A DNA stretch of 35,645 nucleotides from the NCBI GenBank assembly GCA_018710805.1, contig DVJG01000199.1, forward strand, positions 1 to 35,645, in the 5' to 3' direction. Numbering within the stretch: position 1 is the stretch's first letter; each line of letters opens with the position of its first letter. Source of the DNA: Candidatus Faecousia faecipullorum. GTDB taxonomy: Bacteria; Bacillota; Clostridia; Oscillospirales; Oscillospiraceae. The position numbers were made by a program, and so were the translations under genes. Positions 23,973 through 32,434 of the stretch are shown one piece after another. The notes beneath the pieces were generated by a model. It was not told where the DNA came from and made no database searches. It worked only from the letters and a program-made list of their open reading frames with translations.

Positions 23973-24888
23973 GGAGGGCACCTCCGATGTGGCGCTGCCA
24001 GGCCGCGGCGTAGGCCTGGTCCTTTATGGAGCCGGAAAGGGCCGGGGCCTCGCAGAGAAGGGAATCCATGGCGGCCTGGAACTGGGTGTGGTTTTCCACC
24101 GGGAAGGACCGGACCCCGTTTCCCGTCAGGACCCGAAGCTCATAGCTCACTTCCTGGTCTGTCAGGAAGGTTCCCAGCCAGCGAAGACGGCCGAATTTCC
24201 GGTCCAGCTCTTCCTCGGTGCCCCGAAGGGTCATGGTGAGAAGCACCAGGCCCCGCCGGGGCTCCATGGCCTCCCGGATGGTGAGCTTGCCGGTTTTCGC
24301 CGTAAGCTTCCAGTGGACCTGGTTCAGACTGTCCCCGGGGCGGTAGAGCCGCAGCTCGTGATTTTCCGCATAGCCTCCGCCGGGCTTCGGCTGCCAGACG
24401 TTGGCCTGGAATTTCTGCAGGTCCGGCACCTGGTCCGGGGGCAGGGGCCTGGGTTCAATGCGGAGGGTTTTCTGGGCCGCCTTCCGGACCGGGAAGGAAA
24501 AAATGCCCAGATAGTCGCAGACCCGGGCCTTTTCCACGGACAGGTGCAGGCCTCCGCAGTGACCTGTGGGCAGGCGGTCCCCATCCCACAGGCGAAAGCG
24601 CTCTCCGGTGACGGGCTTTTCCGCCCGGACCCTTCCCCGGTAGGGCGGTATGGGCCAGGGGGTAATGCCCCGAAGAAAGACTTCCCCCGGCTCGCCCATG
24701 TCCGCCCGCTCCGGCGCGGCGATTTCCAGGCGGAAGGTGAAAATGGCGGGAAGGGACAACAATAAACTCAGCCAGGGCAGGCCCAGAATCACTGCAAGCA
24801 GGAGAGCCGACAGCCACTGCCCATAGGCGATATAAAATCCGAACCCTGTCAGCAGGGTCAGGAAGTAACAAATCCGACGCCCTGGCAT
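23962..24888 (-). CDS. DUF58 family membrane-associated protein
   Basis: A 308-residue protein with two N-terminal hydrophobic helices (residues about 8-50) and a C-terminal DUF58 domain. The family signature ELRLYRPGDSLNQVHWKLTAKTGKL is near residue 178. DUF58 proteins have a von Willebrand A-like fold and work with MoxR ATPases. It begins one base after the moxR stop and overlaps the transglutaminase start by 11 bases, so all three are coupled. The ribosome-binding site is weak, which fits coupled translation. Its precise role is unknown. Confidence 0.88.
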   Translation of the reverse strand: MPGRRICYFLTLLTGFGFYIAYGQWLSALLLAVILGLPWLSLLLSLPAIFTFRLEIAAPERADMGEPGEVFLRGITPWPIPPYRGRVRAEKPVTGERFRLWDGDRLPTGHCGGLHLSVEKARVCDYLGIFSFPVRKAAQKTLRIEPRPLPPDQVPDLQKFQANVWQPKPGGGYAENHELRLYRPGDSLNQVHWKLTAKTGKLTIREAMEPRRGLVLLTMTLRGTEEELDRKFGRLRWLGTFLTDQEVSYELRVLTGNGVRSFPVENHTQFQAAMDSLLCEAPALSGSIKDQAYAAAWQRHIGGALHES

Positions 24889-24889
24889 A

Positions 24890-25849
24890 TCAGCGCAGTT
24901 TGGGGGCGTTCACCAGAGCCAGAAGGGACTGGATCACTTGCTGAGCGGTCTTTCCCTGGGCCTCGGCCTTGGGAGAGAGCAGAAGCCGATGGGCCACGGT
25001 GGCGGAGAAGACCTCTTTTACATCTGCCGGGGTCACAAAGTCCCGGCCCCGGAGCCGGGCCACGGCTTTCGCCATAGCCGTGACGGCCAGGGTGGCCCGG
25101 GGACTGGCGCCCCGGAGGATGTCCTCATGGTGGCGGGTGGCGCTGACCAGGGAGACGATGTAGGAGACCACTTCGTCGCTGAGGAAGGTGTCCTCCACGG
25201 CGTCCTGGAGGGCGGAAAGCTCCTCCCGGGTCATAAGGGGCATGAGACCGTCCAGGGGATTGCCGCCCTGGCGGTTTTTCACCATGGCGGCCTCGTCCTT
25301 GGGGCTGGGATAGCCCAGGGAGAGCTTCACCATGAAGCGGTCCATCTGGCTGTCGGGAAGCAGGGAGGTTCCCGCGGCCCCCGTGGGATTCTGGGTGGCG
25401 ATCACCACAAAGGGCTTCGGCAGGGGATGGCTTACGCCGTCCACCGTGACCTGGCCCTCTTCCATGGCTTCCAGCAGGGCCGACTGGGTCCGGGAGGTGG
25501 CCCGGTTCAGCTCGTCCGCCAGGAAGAGATTGCAGATGGCGGCGCCGGGCTGATATCTGAGCTCCCCGGTGCCCGGGTCCGGCACGGAATAGCCCGTCAC
25601 ATCCGAGGGCAGCACGTCGGGGGTGAATTGGACACGGCTGTATTTGAGGTCCAGGACCTTGGAGAAGGCCAGGGCCATGGTGGTCTTGCCCACTCCGGGA
25701 ATGTCTTCCAGAAGGATGTGGCCCCTTGCCAGCAGGGCCGCCAGGACCCAAAGAAGCACTGCGTCCTTTCCCACCACAGCCCGCCGGACCTGGGTGAGGA
25801 TATCCCTGGCCCGCTGGGATACATAATCGTCGTTTGTCTGCACGTTCAT
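24890..25849 (-). CDS. MoxR-family AAA+ ATPase
   Basis: A 319-residue AAA+ ATPase of the MoxR/RavA clan. Walker A is EDIPGVGKTTMA (about residue 54) and Walker B is LFLADELNRA (about 115), with the typical TSRTQSALLEAMEEGQVTVDG following. Sensor 1 is VIATQNP, and the C-terminal lid has SPRATLAVTAMAKAVA. MoxR proteins are chaperone-like ATPases that act on partner complexes. The ATG sits close behind AGAGG (about two bases), an unusually short spacing. It is first in the operon MoxR, DUF58, transglutaminase, small protein, with a promoter at 25876-25904. Confidence 0.93.
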   Translation of the reverse strand: MNVQTNDDYVSQRARDILTQVRRAVVGKDAVLLWVLAALLARGHILLEDIPGVGKTTMALAFSKVLDLKYSRVQFTPDVLPSDVTGYSVPDPGTGELRYQPGAAICNLFLADELNRATSRTQSALLEAMEEGQVTVDGVSHPLPKPFVVIATQNPTGAAGTSLLPDSQMDRFMVKLSLGYPSPKDEAAMVKNRQGGNPLDGLMPLMTREELSALQDAVEDTFLSDEVVSYIVSLVSATRHHEDILRGASPRATLAVTAMAKAVARLRGRDFVTPADVKEVFSATVAHRLLLSPKAEAQGKTAQQVIQSLLALVNAPKLR

Positions 25850-25875
25850 CGCCTCTTTCGCGGGAGTTTTTCACC

Positions 25876-25904
25876 ATTGTACCGCTTTCCGGCGGGAAAC
25901 ACAA
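25876..25904 (-). promoter_or_regulatory. Sigma-A promoter of the MoxR operon
   Basis: TTGTGT (25904-25899), 17 bases, then TACAAT (25881-25876) on the minus strand, 27 bases before the moxR start. Confidence 0.7.
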
Positions 25905-25986
25905 GAAAAAAGCGGCAGCTTGCTTCTTAAGAATTTCTTATCCTGATTTTAGAGGAAAAATTTCTTTGGGGCTTTGCATTTATTTG

Positions 25987-26014
25987 TTGCAAACTTACAA
26001 AAATATGCTATGAT
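25987..26014 (+). promoter_or_regulatory. Promoter of the BMP-fusion to dapF gene run
   Basis: TTGCAA (25987-25992), a 16-base spacer and TATGAT (26009-26014) lie about 46 bases before the first start codon. It is divergent from the MoxR promoter. Confidence 0.6.
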
Positions 26015-26059
26015 AAATGTAAGAAATCACATCTGTTCCTGCAAGAAGGAGGGGTTACA

Positions 26060-28033
26060 ATGCTCAATGACGCCGTTGAAGAATACGCCCTGGCCCTGCG
26101 CCAAGGCCAGAAGGAATACCGGGAATTGCTTATGGCCGGAAAAGACCCCTATCCGGCTGTTCTGGATGAAATCCTGCCCGAAGGGGGCACGGAAAGCGCC
26201 GTGGATGTGGGTCTGGTGGAAATTCCGGCGGAACGCATTGTGGGCGTGAAATCCGCCGGGCGCATTACCGCCTTTACGGCGAATTTCCAGCCTCTTTTGG
26301 AGGTAAAATCCGAGTTTGCGGCAAAATGGGTGGCCCTGTGTGCCGCCCACCTGGGGGACACGGGCATTACGGACCCCATTGTCTGCTTTGAATACCTGGG
26401 CAATTTCTACGTCCAGGAGGGTAATAAGCGGGTCAGTGTTCTGCGGCATTTCGGCGCGGCCCGGATTCCCGGCAACGTCACCCGGATTCTGCCGCCCATG
26501 TCCGATGACCCGCGGGTCAAAGCCTACTACGAATTTATCGAGTTTTACAAGGTCTCCCGCCTTTACGAGGTCCAGTTCCGCCGGCCGGGGGACTACGCAA
26601 AGCTTCTCAATAAAATCGGCAAAAAAAGCGGCGAGCTCTGGTCTGAGGATGAGCGCCGGACCTTCAACGCCTATTTCCACTATTTCCGGGACGCCTTCTG
26701 CGCCGTGAAGACCCCGGAAGCCGACGTGCTTCCCGAGGAAGCCCTGCTGTTGTGGCTGGAACTGTATCCTTTCCAGGACCTTGGAACACTGACGGGCGTG
26801 GGCCTGCGGAAAAGCGTCACCGCCCTTTGGCCGGACATTGTGGCCACGGTGAAGAAGGACGCCGCCGTGAAGGTGGAGACCAAGACCTCCGCCCAGGGGC
26901 GGGGCGGCATTATTAACCGCATCCTCACTGGCCTGGACCAGCTCCACGTGGCCTTTGTCCACCAGATGGACCCCTCCACCAGCGCCTGGGTCCTGGGCCA
27001 TGACAACGGCCGGGAGCATCTGGAAAACGTCTTCGGCGACCAGATTTCGGTGAAGAGCTACTTTGGGGCCTCCAATACCCAGAAGGCCGAGGAGCGCATC
27101 GAGCAGGCCGTGGCGGATGGAGCCCAGGTGGTATTCACCACGGCGCCCACTCTGAGCCGGGCCACCCTGAAAGCCGCCGTGAAATACCCCAAGGTCCGGT
27201 TCCTCAACTGCTCCGTGGACCAGCCCTATTCCTCCATCCGCACCTACTACGGCCGCATCTATGAGGCCAAGTTCATCGCCGGAGCCATTGCCGGCGCCAT
27301 TACCGGAGAGGACCGCATCGGCTATATCGCCTCCTACCCCATTTTCGGCGAACCTGCCTCCATCAATGCCTTCGCATTGGGAGCCCTGCTTACAAACCCC
27401 AGAGCCCAGGTGGAGCTCCGGTGGTCCTGCCTGCCGGGAACGCCCCAGGCGGATTTCTTCGCCGACGGCATCCGGGTCATTTCCAACCGGGACGCCCCCA
27501 CGGGTTCCAAAATGTATCTGGACTTTTGCAGCTACGGCACCTACCTCATGAACGACCGGGGAGAGATGGTGAGCCTGGGCTCGCCCATCTGGTCCTGGGG
27601 CTACTTCTATGAGTACGCCATCCGGAGCATCCTGGCCGGAAGCTGGAAGAAGGAAAAGGACGGCCTGGCTCTGAACTACTGGCTGGGCATGGACAGCGGC
27701 GTCATTGACATCTCCCTGTCCGACAAGCTCCCCGAAGGCGTGCGGCAGCTGGCGAAGATATTGCACCGGGGCCTGTGTGACGGCAGCATCAACCCCTTCT
27801 TCCGGAAAATCCGCGCCCAGGACGGTTCCGTCAAAAGCGACGGCTCCCGGCCTCTGACCCCGGAGGAGATTCTCCATATGGATTGGCTGTGCTCCAATGT
27901 AGTGGGCGATATCCCTGCCTACGAGGATATTCTGCCCATTTCCCAAAAAATGGTGCGGGAACTCGGCATCTACCGGGATAAGATCCCGCTGGAACAGGAG
28001 GGCAAACGTGAAGATCTTGACCGTATCCGATGA
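26060..28033 (+). CDS. Cytoplasmic ParB-like/BMP-family fusion protein
   Basis: A 657-residue protein with no signal peptide, lipobox or membrane helix. The C-terminal half (about 290-560) is a BMP/Med-type ligand-binding domain, the fold of nucleoside-binding lipoproteins such as PnrA. It shows VAFVHQMDPSTSAW, VFTTAPTLSRATL, RFLNCSVDQPYSS and EAKFIAGAIAGAITG. The N-terminal part (about 60-160) resembles the ParB/sulfiredoxin fold: DPIVCFEYLGNFYVQEGNKRVSVLRHFGA is laid out like the ParB box with its conserved G-x-R turn. Similar proteins are annotated only as BMP substrate-binding proteins in Clostridia. The ATG has AGGAGG nearby. It overlaps the metallophosphoesterase by 26 bases. An intracellular nucleoside sensor is a reasonable guess. 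Confidence 0.85.
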   Translation: MLNDAVEEYALALRQGQKEYRELLMAGKDPYPAVLDEILPEGGTESAVDVGLVEIPAERIVGVKSAGRITAFTANFQPLLEVKSEFAAKWVALCAAHLGDTGITDPIVCFEYLGNFYVQEGNKRVSVLRHFGAARIPGNVTRILPPMSDDPRVKAYYEFIEFYKVSRLYEVQFRRPGDYAKLLNKIGKKSGELWSEDERRTFNAYFHYFRDAFCAVKTPEADVLPEEALLLWLELYPFQDLGTLTGVGLRKSVTALWPDIVATVKKDAAVKVETKTSAQGRGGIINRILTGLDQLHVAFVHQMDPSTSAWVLGHDNGREHLENVFGDQISVKSYFGASNTQKAEERIEQAVADGAQVVFTTAPTLSRATLKAAVKYPKVRFLNCSVDQPYSSIRTYYGRIYEAKFIAGAIAGAITGEDRIGYIASYPIFGEPASINAFALGALLTNPRAQVELRWSCLPGTPQADFFADGIRVISNRDAPTGSKMYLDFCSYGTYLMNDRGEMVSLGSPIWSWGYFYEYAIRSILAGSWKKEKDGLALNYWLGMDSGVIDISLSDKLPEGVRQLAKILHRGLCDGSINPFFRKIRAQDGSVKSDGSRPLTPEEILHMDWLCSNVVGDIPAYEDILPISQKMVRELGIYRDKIPLEQEGKREDLDRIR

Positions 28034-28682
28034 GGAATGCCCAGCCCTGTGGGACTTCTATATGCCGGGCAGGCTCCGGGACTATGACCTGATCCTCTCC
28101 TGCGGAGACCTGAAATCCGACTATCTGAGCTTTCTCGTGACCATGGCCCGATGCCCGCTGCTCTACGTCCACGGAAACCACGACGGCCACTACAGCCGCC
28201 GCCCTCCGGAAGGGTGCGACTGCATCGACGGGCATCTCGTTACCTTCAACGGCCTGCGGATTCTGGGCCTGGGCGGGTGCCGGAAGTACCGCCCGGGAGA
28301 GCACCAGTACACGGAAGCCGAAATGCGGCTTCGCATTGCCCGGCTCCGGCTGAAAATCCGGCTGGCCGGCGGCGTGGACATTGTGGTGACCCATGCGGCG
28401 CCCCTGGGCCTGGGGGACGACGAGGACCGGGCCCACTGGGGATTTGCGGCATTGAAGGAGCTTCTGGACCAGTACCATCCCCAATATCTCATTCACGGCC
28501 ACGTCCATATGTCCTACGGCAATCACGTTCCCAGAGTGCTGGAGTATAACGACACAAAAATTGTGAACGCCTATGAGCGCTATACCCTGGACGTGCCCGA
28601 AGGCCCCTGCAAGGCCAGAAACTACGGCCAGGTCATCTACAAGACCCGGCCGCCGCGGCCCAAAACCGCGGAAGATAATTAA
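28008..28682 (+). CDS. Metallophosphoesterase
   Basis: A 224-residue calcineurin-like phosphoesterase. The motifs are ILTVSDEEC (motif I), LSCGDLKSD (GD), VHGNHDGHY (GNHD), VVTHAAPLG and YLIHGHVHMSYG (GHxH), which together bind two metals. Motif I has Asp followed by Glu-Glu in place of the usual D-x-H, so one metal ligand may differ. The start is GTG at 28008, with AGGAGGG six bases upstream, inside the preceding BMP-fusion gene; the 26-base overlap suggests coupling. The substrate is unknown. Coupling to a putative nucleoside sensor hints at a nucleotide phosphodiester or phosphomonoester. Confidence 0.88.
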   Translation: MKILTVSDEECPALWDFYMPGRLRDYDLILSCGDLKSDYLSFLVTMARCPLLYVHGNHDGHYSRRPPEGCDCIDGHLVTFNGLRILGLGGCRKYRPGEHQYTEAEMRLRIARLRLKIRLAGGVDIVVTHAAPLGLGDDEDRAHWGFAALKELLDQYHPQYLIHGHVHMSYGNHVPRVLEYNDTKIVNAYERYTLDVPEGPCKARNYGQVIYKTRPPRPKTAEDN

Positions 28683-28698
28683 ATTCCGAGGCGATTCT

Positions 28699-29346
28699 AT
28701 GTTTACAGGCTTTACCCCGGAGGCCATCGACTTTCTCTGGGGCATCCGTTTGAACAATAACCGGGACTGGTTCCTGGAACACAAAAAGCAGTACGTCACC
28801 CAGGTTTACGAGCCCATGAAGGCTTTGGGGGGAGAACTGTTTGAACCCTTTTCCCAGGAGCCGGGGAACATTCTGAAGGTCAGCCGGATCTACCGGGACA
28901 CCCGGCTGCACCACCCGGACCCCTACAAGGAGAGCTTGTGGCTGTGCATCCGCCAGGACGTGGAGTGGTGGTCCGAGGCCCCCTGCCTGTCCTTTGAGAT
29001 AAACCCCGAGGGGGTCCGCTACGGCTTTCACATCTGGAGCCCAAGACCTGCCGCCATGGCCCAGTTCCGAAAGCGCATCACGGAAAATCCCCGGGAATTT
29101 CTGGAGCTTATGGCCTCCGCCCAGGCGGCCCTGGGCAAGCCCATTACCGCCGCAAGTTATCGCCGGCCCAAGGAGACGGATAATCCGGACCTGGTGCCCT
29201 ATATCTCCTGGAAGGAGCACCTGGGCTGCCTCTGGCAGGAGGAGCCGGGCCCCGGGATTTTCTCGCCGGAGCTCAAAGACCGGGTTGCGGACCGATTCCG
29301 CAAGCTTGTGCCTGTCTACAACTACTTTAACCAAATCATGGTGTAA
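28699..29346 (+). CDS. DUF2461 family protein
   Basis: A 215-residue protein of the DUF2461 (TIGR02453) family, seen in FTPEAIDFLWGIRLNNNRDWFLEHKKQYV at the N-terminus, KVSRIYRDTRLHHPDPYKESLW in the middle and FEINPEGVRYGFHIWSP. The family has no established function. The start at 28699 is given by homology (MFTGFTPE), with GAGGCG upstream. It lies 16 bases after the metallophosphoesterase and 16 before dapA, so it sits inside a probable operon. It appears complete, at the family's usual length. Confidence 0.85.
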   Translation: MFTGFTPEAIDFLWGIRLNNNRDWFLEHKKQYVTQVYEPMKALGGELFEPFSQEPGNILKVSRIYRDTRLHHPDPYKESLWLCIRQDVEWWSEAPCLSFEINPEGVRYGFHIWSPRPAAMAQFRKRITENPREFLELMASAQAALGKPITAASYRRPKETDNPDLVPYISWKEHLGCLWQEEPGPGIFSPELKDRVADRFRKLVPVYNYFNQIMV

Positions 29347-29362
29347 AACGAAGGAGAAACCT

Positions 29363-30250
29363 ATGAAGAAGACCATTTTTACAGGTATGGCCACGGCCAT
29401 CGTCACCCCTATGACCGCAGACGGCATCGACTATGAGGCCCTGGGCCGTTTCCTGGAATTCCAGATTGAAAACGGCATCAACGCCATTGTGGTCATGGGC
29501 ACCACCGGCGAGAACGCCACCATCGAGTACGAGGACCAGAAGGAGGTCATCCGCTTCACGGTGGAGAAGGTCAACCATCGGGTCCCCGTCATTGCGGGCA
29601 CCGGAACCAACAACACCGCCCACGTGCTGTCCAACACCAAAAACGCCTGCGAAGTTGGTGCGGATGCCGTTCTCGTGGTGACTCCCTACTACAATAAGGC
29701 CACCCAGAACGGCCTGTACCAGTTTTTCACCACCATCGCCGACGCCTCCCGGGTGCCTGTGATTCTCTACAATGTGCCCAGCCGCACAGGCGTGAACCTG
29801 CTGCCTGCCACCGTGGCGAAGCTTGCCGAGCACCCCAACATCGTGGCGGTGAAGGAAGCCACGGGAAATGTGGCCCAGATGGAGGAGATCAGAGTCCTCT
29901 GCGGAGACAAAATCGATATCTACTCCGGCGAGGACGCCCTCACCGTGCCCATGATGGCCATGGGCGCCAAGGGCACCATCAGCGTGCTCAGCAACGTGGT
30001 GCCCCGGGAATGTGTGGCCATGACCGACGCCTGCCTGGCCCAGGACTACAAGACCGCTGCGGAGCTTCAGCTGAAGCTGCTGCCCCTGACCAACGCCCTT
30101 TTCAGCGAGGTCAACCCCATCCCCGCCAAGGCTGCGGTGTCCGCCATGGGCTTTGGTGAGGAGCACATCCGCCTGCCCCTGACGCCTATGGAAGACGACC
30201 ACCGGGCCGTCCTCTTTGCGGAAATGCGGAAGCTGGGGGTCAAGGTATGA
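29363..30250 (+). CDS. dapA: 4-hydroxy-tetrahydrodipicolinate synthase
   Basis: A 295-residue class I aldolase that condenses pyruvate with aspartate semialdehyde, the first committed step to diaminopimelate and lysine. The Schiff-base lysine is K164 in AVKEATGN. The catalytic triad residues are T47/T48 in MGTTGEN, Y136 in LYNVPSRTG, and Y110 in TPYYNK. The ATG has AAGGAG eight bases upstream. It overlaps dapB by four bases (ATGA). The product feeds peptidoglycan, lysine and, in spore formers, dipicolinate. Confidence 0.96.
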   Translation: MKKTIFTGMATAIVTPMTADGIDYEALGRFLEFQIENGINAIVVMGTTGENATIEYEDQKEVIRFTVEKVNHRVPVIAGTGTNNTAHVLSNTKNACEVGADAVLVVTPYYNKATQNGLYQFFTTIADASRVPVILYNVPSRTGVNLLPATVAKLAEHPNIVAVKEATGNVAQMEEIRVLCGDKIDIYSGEDALTVPMMAMGAKGTISVLSNVVPRECVAMTDACLAQDYKTAAELQLKLLPLTNALFSEVNPIPAKAAVSAMGFGEEHIRLPLTPMEDDHRAVLFAEMRKLGVKV

Positions 30251-30966
30251 GAGCCGTGGTCTGCGGCGCCAACGGCGCCATGGGACAGCTTATCTGCGGC
30301 ATCCTGGGAGATGCCGTTGTGGGCAAGGTGAGCATCGACGGGGAAAACGGGGTCCCCAAGACCTTCGCCCAGCTGGGGCCCGTCCAGGCCGATGTGGTCA
30401 TCGACTTTTCCCACCACACCGCGGTCCGAGATGTGCTGAACTATGCAAAGTCCATAGGTTCCGCCGCCGTCATCGGCACCACCGGCCACACAGAGGAGGA
30501 AAAACAGGCCATTTACGCCGCCGCCCGGGAGATTCCCGTATTTTACTCCGGCAATATGAGCCTGGGCATTGCGGTGCTGTGCCGTCTTGCCAAGGAGGCC
30601 GCCCGGTACTTCCCCGACGCCGACATTGAAATCGTGGAGACCCACCACAACCGGAAGGTGGACGCCCCCAGCGGCACGGCCCTGATGCTCTTCAACGCCA
30701 TCAAAGAGGTCCGTCCCCAGGCCGTGGCAAACTGCGGCCGGGCCGGGGAAGGGAAGCGGGAAAAGGACGAAATCGGCATTGCGTCCCTGCGTATGGGCAG
30801 CGTGGTAGGCATCCACGAAATTCACATCCACTCAGGAAGCCAGTGCCTGACCTTACGCCACGAGGCCGTGACCCGGAGTATGCTGGCAGAGGGCGCCGTG
30901 GACGCTGCCCGGTTCATGGCAGGAAAGGGCATGGGCCTCTACAACATGGAAAGTATGCTGGGTTAA
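30247..30966 (+). CDS. dapB: 4-hydroxy-tetrahydrodipicolinate reductase
   Basis: A 239-residue NAD(P)H-dependent reductase, second step after DapA. The N-terminal Rossmann motif is VVCGANGAMGQ, followed by DVVIDFSHH and the substrate-side GTTGHTEEE. The catalytic segment ETHHNRKVDAPSGTA (about residue 135) carries the conserved HH and K, and the C-terminus has IHIHSGSQCLTLRHEA. It is coupled to dapA by an ATGA overlap, and dapF follows after one base. The length is slightly below that of the E. coli enzyme, as in other Firmicutes. Confidence 0.95.
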   Translation: MRAVVCGANGAMGQLICGILGDAVVGKVSIDGENGVPKTFAQLGPVQADVVIDFSHHTAVRDVLNYAKSIGSAAVIGTTGHTEEEKQAIYAAAREIPVFYSGNMSLGIAVLCRLAKEAARYFPDADIEIVETHHNRKVDAPSGTALMLFNAIKEVRPQAVANCGRAGEGKREKDEIGIASLRMGSVVGIHEIHIHSGSQCLTLRHEAVTRSMLAEGAVDAARFMAGKGMGLYNMESMLG

Positions 30967-30967
30967 T

Positions 30968-31744
30968 ATGAAAGTCTACTATATGAACGGCGCGGGCAAT
31001 GATTTTATGGTCCTGGATGCCCGGGGACAGCAATTGAATTTTGAGAAGCTTTCGGTAGAATTATGTAAACTTACCGGAGCCGACGGCTTTATGGCGGCGG
31101 ATGTGTCCGAAAGGGCGGATTTTCGCCTCCACTTCTACAACGCCGACGGCACCCGGGGGGAGATGTGCGGCAACGGCGCCAGGTGCATCTGCCGCTTCGC
31201 CTACGATATGGGCATCGCCGGAGCGGAAATGGTGGTGGAGACCGACGCAGGACTGGTGCCCGGCTGGCGGCTGGCGGAAAACCAATATCGGGTGAAGCTC
31301 AATAACCCCAGCGTCCTGGACCTTTGCCGCAAAGAGGGGATTGCCTACGTGGAGCTGGGAAACCCCGGGGTTCCCCACGCCGTGGCGGAATACCAGGGGG
31401 ACCTCTGGGGCCATGCCCGGGAGCTGAAGGAAACCCTGCGGGCCCTTCGCCATGACCCGGCCTTCCCCAAGGGCGCCAACGTGAATTTCTACCAGGTCCT
31501 GGGAGACGCGGAGGTTCGGGTCCTCACCTTCGAGCGGGGGGTGGAGGACTACACCCTGGCCTGCGGCACCGGCTGCGGGTCCGTGGCCTCTGTGCTGTGG
31601 AAAATGGGCCGGCTGCCCGGAGGCAAACTCACCGCCCACAACCGGGGCGGCACCCTGAAAGTCACCGTTTCCGGCTCAGAGGGAATGCCCGACACCATTC
31701 TCCTGGAAGGCCCTGCGGAAATGGGAAAGGCTTATGACATCTGA
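30968..31744 (+). CDS. dapF: Diaminopimelate epimerase
   Basis: A 258-residue cofactor-independent racemase that converts LL- to meso-diaminopimelate. Both active-site cysteines are visible: C in EMCGNGARCIC (about residue 73) and C in LACGTGCGSVAS (about 198). The N-terminal NGAGNDFMVLD is conserved. It is the last gene of the run, one base after dapB, and is followed by hairpins. The middle-step genes (a dapL- or dapD/E-type route) are not nearby, so they must be encoded elsewhere. Confidence 0.95.
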   Translation: MKVYYMNGAGNDFMVLDARGQQLNFEKLSVELCKLTGADGFMAADVSERADFRLHFYNADGTRGEMCGNGARCICRFAYDMGIAGAEMVVETDAGLVPGWRLAENQYRVKLNNPSVLDLCRKEGIAYVELGNPGVPHAVAEYQGDLWGHARELKETLRALRHDPAFPKGANVNFYQVLGDAEVRVLTFERGVEDYTLACGTGCGSVASVLWKMGRLPGGKLTAHNRGGTLKVTVSGSEGMPDTILLEGPAEMGKAYDI

Positions 31745-31746
31745 AA

Positions 31747-31808
31747 AAATCCGGGATGCAATCGCATCCCGGATTTAGACTGTCAAAAATCCCCTGCGGG
31801 GCTTTTTG
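31747..31808 (+). terminator. Double hairpin terminator after dapF
   Basis: Hairpin 1: 13 bp perfect (31747-31759 with 31764-31776), loop AATC, with the A-run on the plus side, so it also works for minus-strand transcription. Hairpin 2: CAAAAA-T-CCCC with GGGG-C-TTTTTG (31784-31808), loop TGC, giving a U-rich end on the plus strand. They separate dapF from the convergent cooT-like gene. Confidence 0.8.
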
Positions 31809-31848
31809 ATAAGCGAAAAGGGAGGCAAAAATGCCTCCCTTCCAATTG

Positions 31849-32046
31849 TTACTGGGTAATGGCTTCCTTCACCACGGCCACGCCGTCCACCAGGTTTGCC
31901 ATTTCCAAGGTCCCCTCCACGGCCATTTGACGCTCCATCAGGTCCGTGAGGATGACCATGCCGTCCCGGCATTCAATCCGCATGACGTTTTTCATCATGA
32001 CGGTTTCCGGGGTCAGTTTGTTTTTATAAACGGTTGAAAGGCACAT
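31849..32046 (-). CDS. CooT-like nickel-binding protein
   Basis: A 65-residue protein beginning MCLSTVYK, with VMRIECRDGMVILTDLMER, recognised as the CooT family. Characterised CooT is a small dimer that binds one nickel through the N-terminal Cys2 and is linked to maturation of the nickel enzyme CO dehydrogenase; Cys2 is present here. It starts 3 bases after the His-rich gene, so the two are cotranscribed. No CO dehydrogenase gene is in the window, so the nickel client is unknown. Confidence 0.8.
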   Translation of the reverse strand: MCLSTVYKNKLTPETVMMKNVMRIECRDGMVILTDLMERQMAVEGTLEMANLVDGVAVVKEAITQ

Positions 32047-32049
32047 AGC

Positions 32050-32361
32050 TTACTTCTCCTCCAGGCTGGCGAGGACCACGCTCAGGCGCATATTGCCCTT
32101 TTCAAAGTCGGACACCGCCGCCATGACCTGCTCGTAGGCCACGTGGTTTCCAAGTTTTTCCAGCTGACCTGCCAGGTCTGCCAGCTCCTTGGCGTGGGAG
32201 GCGTTGTGGCCCACCATGTACTTCATAAGGGCGGTGAGCTCCTCCATGGGAGTGTGCTCGCAGGGGGTGCCGCAGCCGGAGCACTTGCCTCCGCAGTCGT
32301 GGTCGTGATGATGATGCTCATGGGTGTGGCCGCCCATGGTGTGATCGTGATCGAGATGCAT
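32050..32361 (-). CDS. His-rich metal-binding small protein
   Basis: A 103-residue protein. Residues 1-40 are very rich in His, Asp and Cys (HTHEHHHHDHDCGGKCSGCGTPCEH), with CxxC-type cysteines, a likely store or carrier for nickel, zinc or cobalt. The remainder is a helical domain (LTALMKYMVGHNASHAKELADLAGQLEKLG). The ATG at 32361 was chosen because AAGGAGG then lies seven bases upstream; an ATG at 32367 is too close to that site. It forms an operon with the CooT-like gene and faces a CsoR/RcnR-type regulator across a divergent promoter region. Metal binding is strongly suggested by composition; the metal is inference. Confidence 0.78.
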   Translation of the reverse strand: MHLDHDHTMGGHTHEHHHHDHDCGGKCSGCGTPCEHTPMEELTALMKYMVGHNASHAKELADLAGQLEKLGNHVAYEQVMAAVSDFEKGNMRLSVVLASLEEK

Positions 32362-32387
32362 AGTCATTCCTCCTTGGTTTTTTCTAT

Positions 32388-32416
32388 ATTATACCCACCC
32401 TATGCGGTAAAGTCAA
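32388..32416 (-). promoter_or_regulatory. Sigma-A promoter of the His-rich/cooT operon
   Basis: TTGACT (32416-32411), 17 bases, and a perfect TATAAT (32393-32388) on the minus strand give a leader of only about 20 bases. Confidence 0.88.
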
Positions 32417-32434
32417 AACATTTATTTTCTCCGG

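Noticed and set aside
21879..24239. A 786-codon open frame on the plus strand
   Set aside because: It lies antisense to the transglutaminase and DUF58 genes, whose domains and ribosome-binding sites are clear; composition is biased and no motif is seen.
26027..27946. A 639-codon minus-strand frame opposite the BMP-fusion gene
   Set aside because: Shadow of a GC-rich coding region; no ribosome-binding site and no recognisable domain.
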